Positions 62,690-64,000 of a DNA stretch of 64,000 nt are shown here, piece by piece. Below the pieces are notes generated by a model that was not told where the DNA came from, made no database searches, and saw only the letters and a program-made list of their open reading frames with translations. The translations under genes and the position numbers were made by a program. Where the stretch lies: contig CAJQUW010011560.1 in assembly GCA_907163375.1 (NCBI GenBank), forward strand, positions 1-64,000. Direction: 5' to 3'. The DNA is from Prostheceraeus crozeri. Taxonomy: Eukaryota > Platyhelminthes > Polycladida > Euryleptidae. How positions within the stretch are numbered: the first letter of the stretch is position 1; each line of letters starts with the position of its first letter.

Positions 62690-64000
62690 GCCGTCGCATG
62701 AAGACTGCCGACGTCGTGTGTGCCTCCTCTGCTTCAAGAAATCCAAAGACATGCGAGAAATATCCGACGATTATTGGCGACTGATATAAGCATATGTCAT
62801 ACAAGGACTTGATCCTTTTGACCATCGTCTCCCGGCTGCGTTATGCAGCACCTGTAGTCGCGTACTTAGAGAATACAGCAATGGTGTTTTCAGCAGACAT
62901 ATTGCAGTGTTTGATCATTCTTCAATTACACAGGGTCGTGAAATGCGAAGCTCAACCAGCAAGTCCAACTGTTCATGCACAGTTGTGAAATCGCGGTCTC
63001 CATGCCGAGGAATATTGCTGCGAAAGTCGACTGTACAAGCTTGCCATGTGGATCAGGTGGTGTAGGTCGTCCCCCAAAGACATCCGTCAGGACTCCCACT
63101 GTCATGAAAGTGTGCTCCTTTTGCCTAAGCGCCATATCAAAAGGCAAATCGCACGTTTGCAACAAATCCACTCGGCTCGAAAACGTGCAACAGTATTTGA
63201 ATAATGGCTCTCCAAATTTCAAGGAGAGGGTCGCATCCGTCGTCATAAATGAAAACCGTGACTCGACGTGTGATTCCAATCCACCAAATTCACCTATTCT
63301 GCTATCTAATGCACGAGGGCGCCCTACGGTTGTGCACAGTCCAGTGTCACCATCTTCAGCATTTTCAACGATCACTCTTTCATCCAGTGACATGTCCGCG
63401 ATTCTAAACGATTTGGAGCTTTCGAATACGCGAACCCTGAAGCTTGCAGGCCATCTCAGATCAGCATCATGCTCAAGAAAATGCGTTCAGCCAAATCTAA
63501 AGATGGAGCTGCAGATTAGAAATCACAAGTTGGATAATCTTTTTTCTGTCGAATCTGCCGACTTTGTTGTACCGCAAGATGGTGACGTCGCGAAAAAGAC
63601 ATTTGTATTTTGCAATGACTTGAATCTGTTATTGGAAACAGCACAGCAATCTCGGGAGAGGACTTATAACAGTGTAAAGATCGGAATAGACGGAGTCGGT
63701 GGCTCACTGAAATTTTGTGCAGCACTGCACAACTCATTCGGAATTGAAAGTGGAAATCAACAGCGTCATCGATATGTTGATGGTATTCAAATGGTCGAAG
63801 TGATGCCAGTGTCAAAAAACTGTTTCTCATCGCCATAGCTCCCGACGTGCCTGAAAACTACCGGAATCTGCTGTATATTTGGACTCGTCTAAGACTCGAC
63901 GAAATAAGATTGCCTTTCACCTTAGCCATGGACCTGAAGTTGGCCAATCTTGCTCTTGGATTAATGGCGCACGGATCAAATCATCCCTGCACCTGGTGCC
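62690..64000 (+). pseudogene. Repeat-family gene with RAG1-N-terminus-like cysteine region, runs off the window
   Basis: It starts at the ATG at 62690 with MPSHEDCRRRVCLLCF, then FDHRLPAALCSTCSRVL: the CxxC ... P.FC..C spacing seen in the N-terminal zinc region of RAG1 and N-RAG-TP transposon proteins. A CSC.VC..A region, a GRPP motif, VCSFCLSAISKGKSHVC, FGRKCVQ-like SRKCVQPNLKM, VKIGIDGVGGSLKFC and finally LFLIAIAPDVPENY ... DLKLANLALGLMAHG ... HPCTWC follow. There is a stop at about 62789, a frame change near 62975 and another near 63815, so it is broken. The family is abundant in marine invertebrates as I recall; the exact class is uncertain. Confidence 0.5.

Noticed and set aside
1-64000. 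tRNA, rRNA and other standard RNA genes
   Set aside because: No cloverleaf A/B boxes or rRNA-like segments were recognised by eye on either strand.

Overview
The window is eukaryotic, most likely from a marine invertebrate. It is A/T-rich and gene-poor, and it carries Polintons (Mavericks), hAT elements, a mariner relative, Penelope-like elements with hammerhead-type motifs, a decayed LINE and many MITEs. The species cannot be named from the sequence. No complete ordinary host gene was found; one possible exon lies near 36.5-36.8 kb.

1-34.6 kb is a nest of two Polintons. The outer one (859-34620) is bounded by the 6-bp target duplication GACATT, has AG...CT ends and terminal inverted repeats of about 1.2-1.5 kb. 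It carries a protein-primed type DNA polymerase B, a TBP-like gene, a DEDDh-exonuclease-like exon, two families of small duplicated genes, a spliced zinc-finger gene and Pol II style CCAAT/TATA promoters. No capsid, protease, packaging ATPase or integrase is visible in it. It is broken in several places, and its polymerase gene is interrupted by the inner element.

The inner Polinton (9317-27132; 17,816 bp; target duplication CATCCC; terminal repeats near 99% identical) is young and carries the full adenovirus/adintovirus-like set. Plus strand: a helical basic protein, adenain-type protease, sliding-clamp-like protein and PolB. Minus strand: PLA2-integrase fusion, pX/mu-like protein, major capsid protein, pVI-like protein, fibre-like protein, packaging ATPase, penton-like protein and two accessory proteins. 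It is largely whole, with about three breaks. Structural and assembly genes share an A/T leader abutting the ATG, unlike the replication genes. The element is peppered with short GC-rich hairpin units that sit in frame inside genes and in non-coding DNA; one terminal repeat has such a unit and the other keeps the empty site.

34.6-64 kb is host DNA filled with repeats: two Penelope-like regions (40.6-41.95 kb and 61.5-62.6 kb), MITEs at 39.3, 42.3 and 48.6 kb, two hAT elements with 8-bp target duplications (43741-44806 and 58905-61222), a mariner-superfamily element (46288-48085), a degraded LINE (50.7-53.2 kb) and, at the right edge, a broken repeat-family gene with a cysteine-rich N-terminus resembling that of RAG1.
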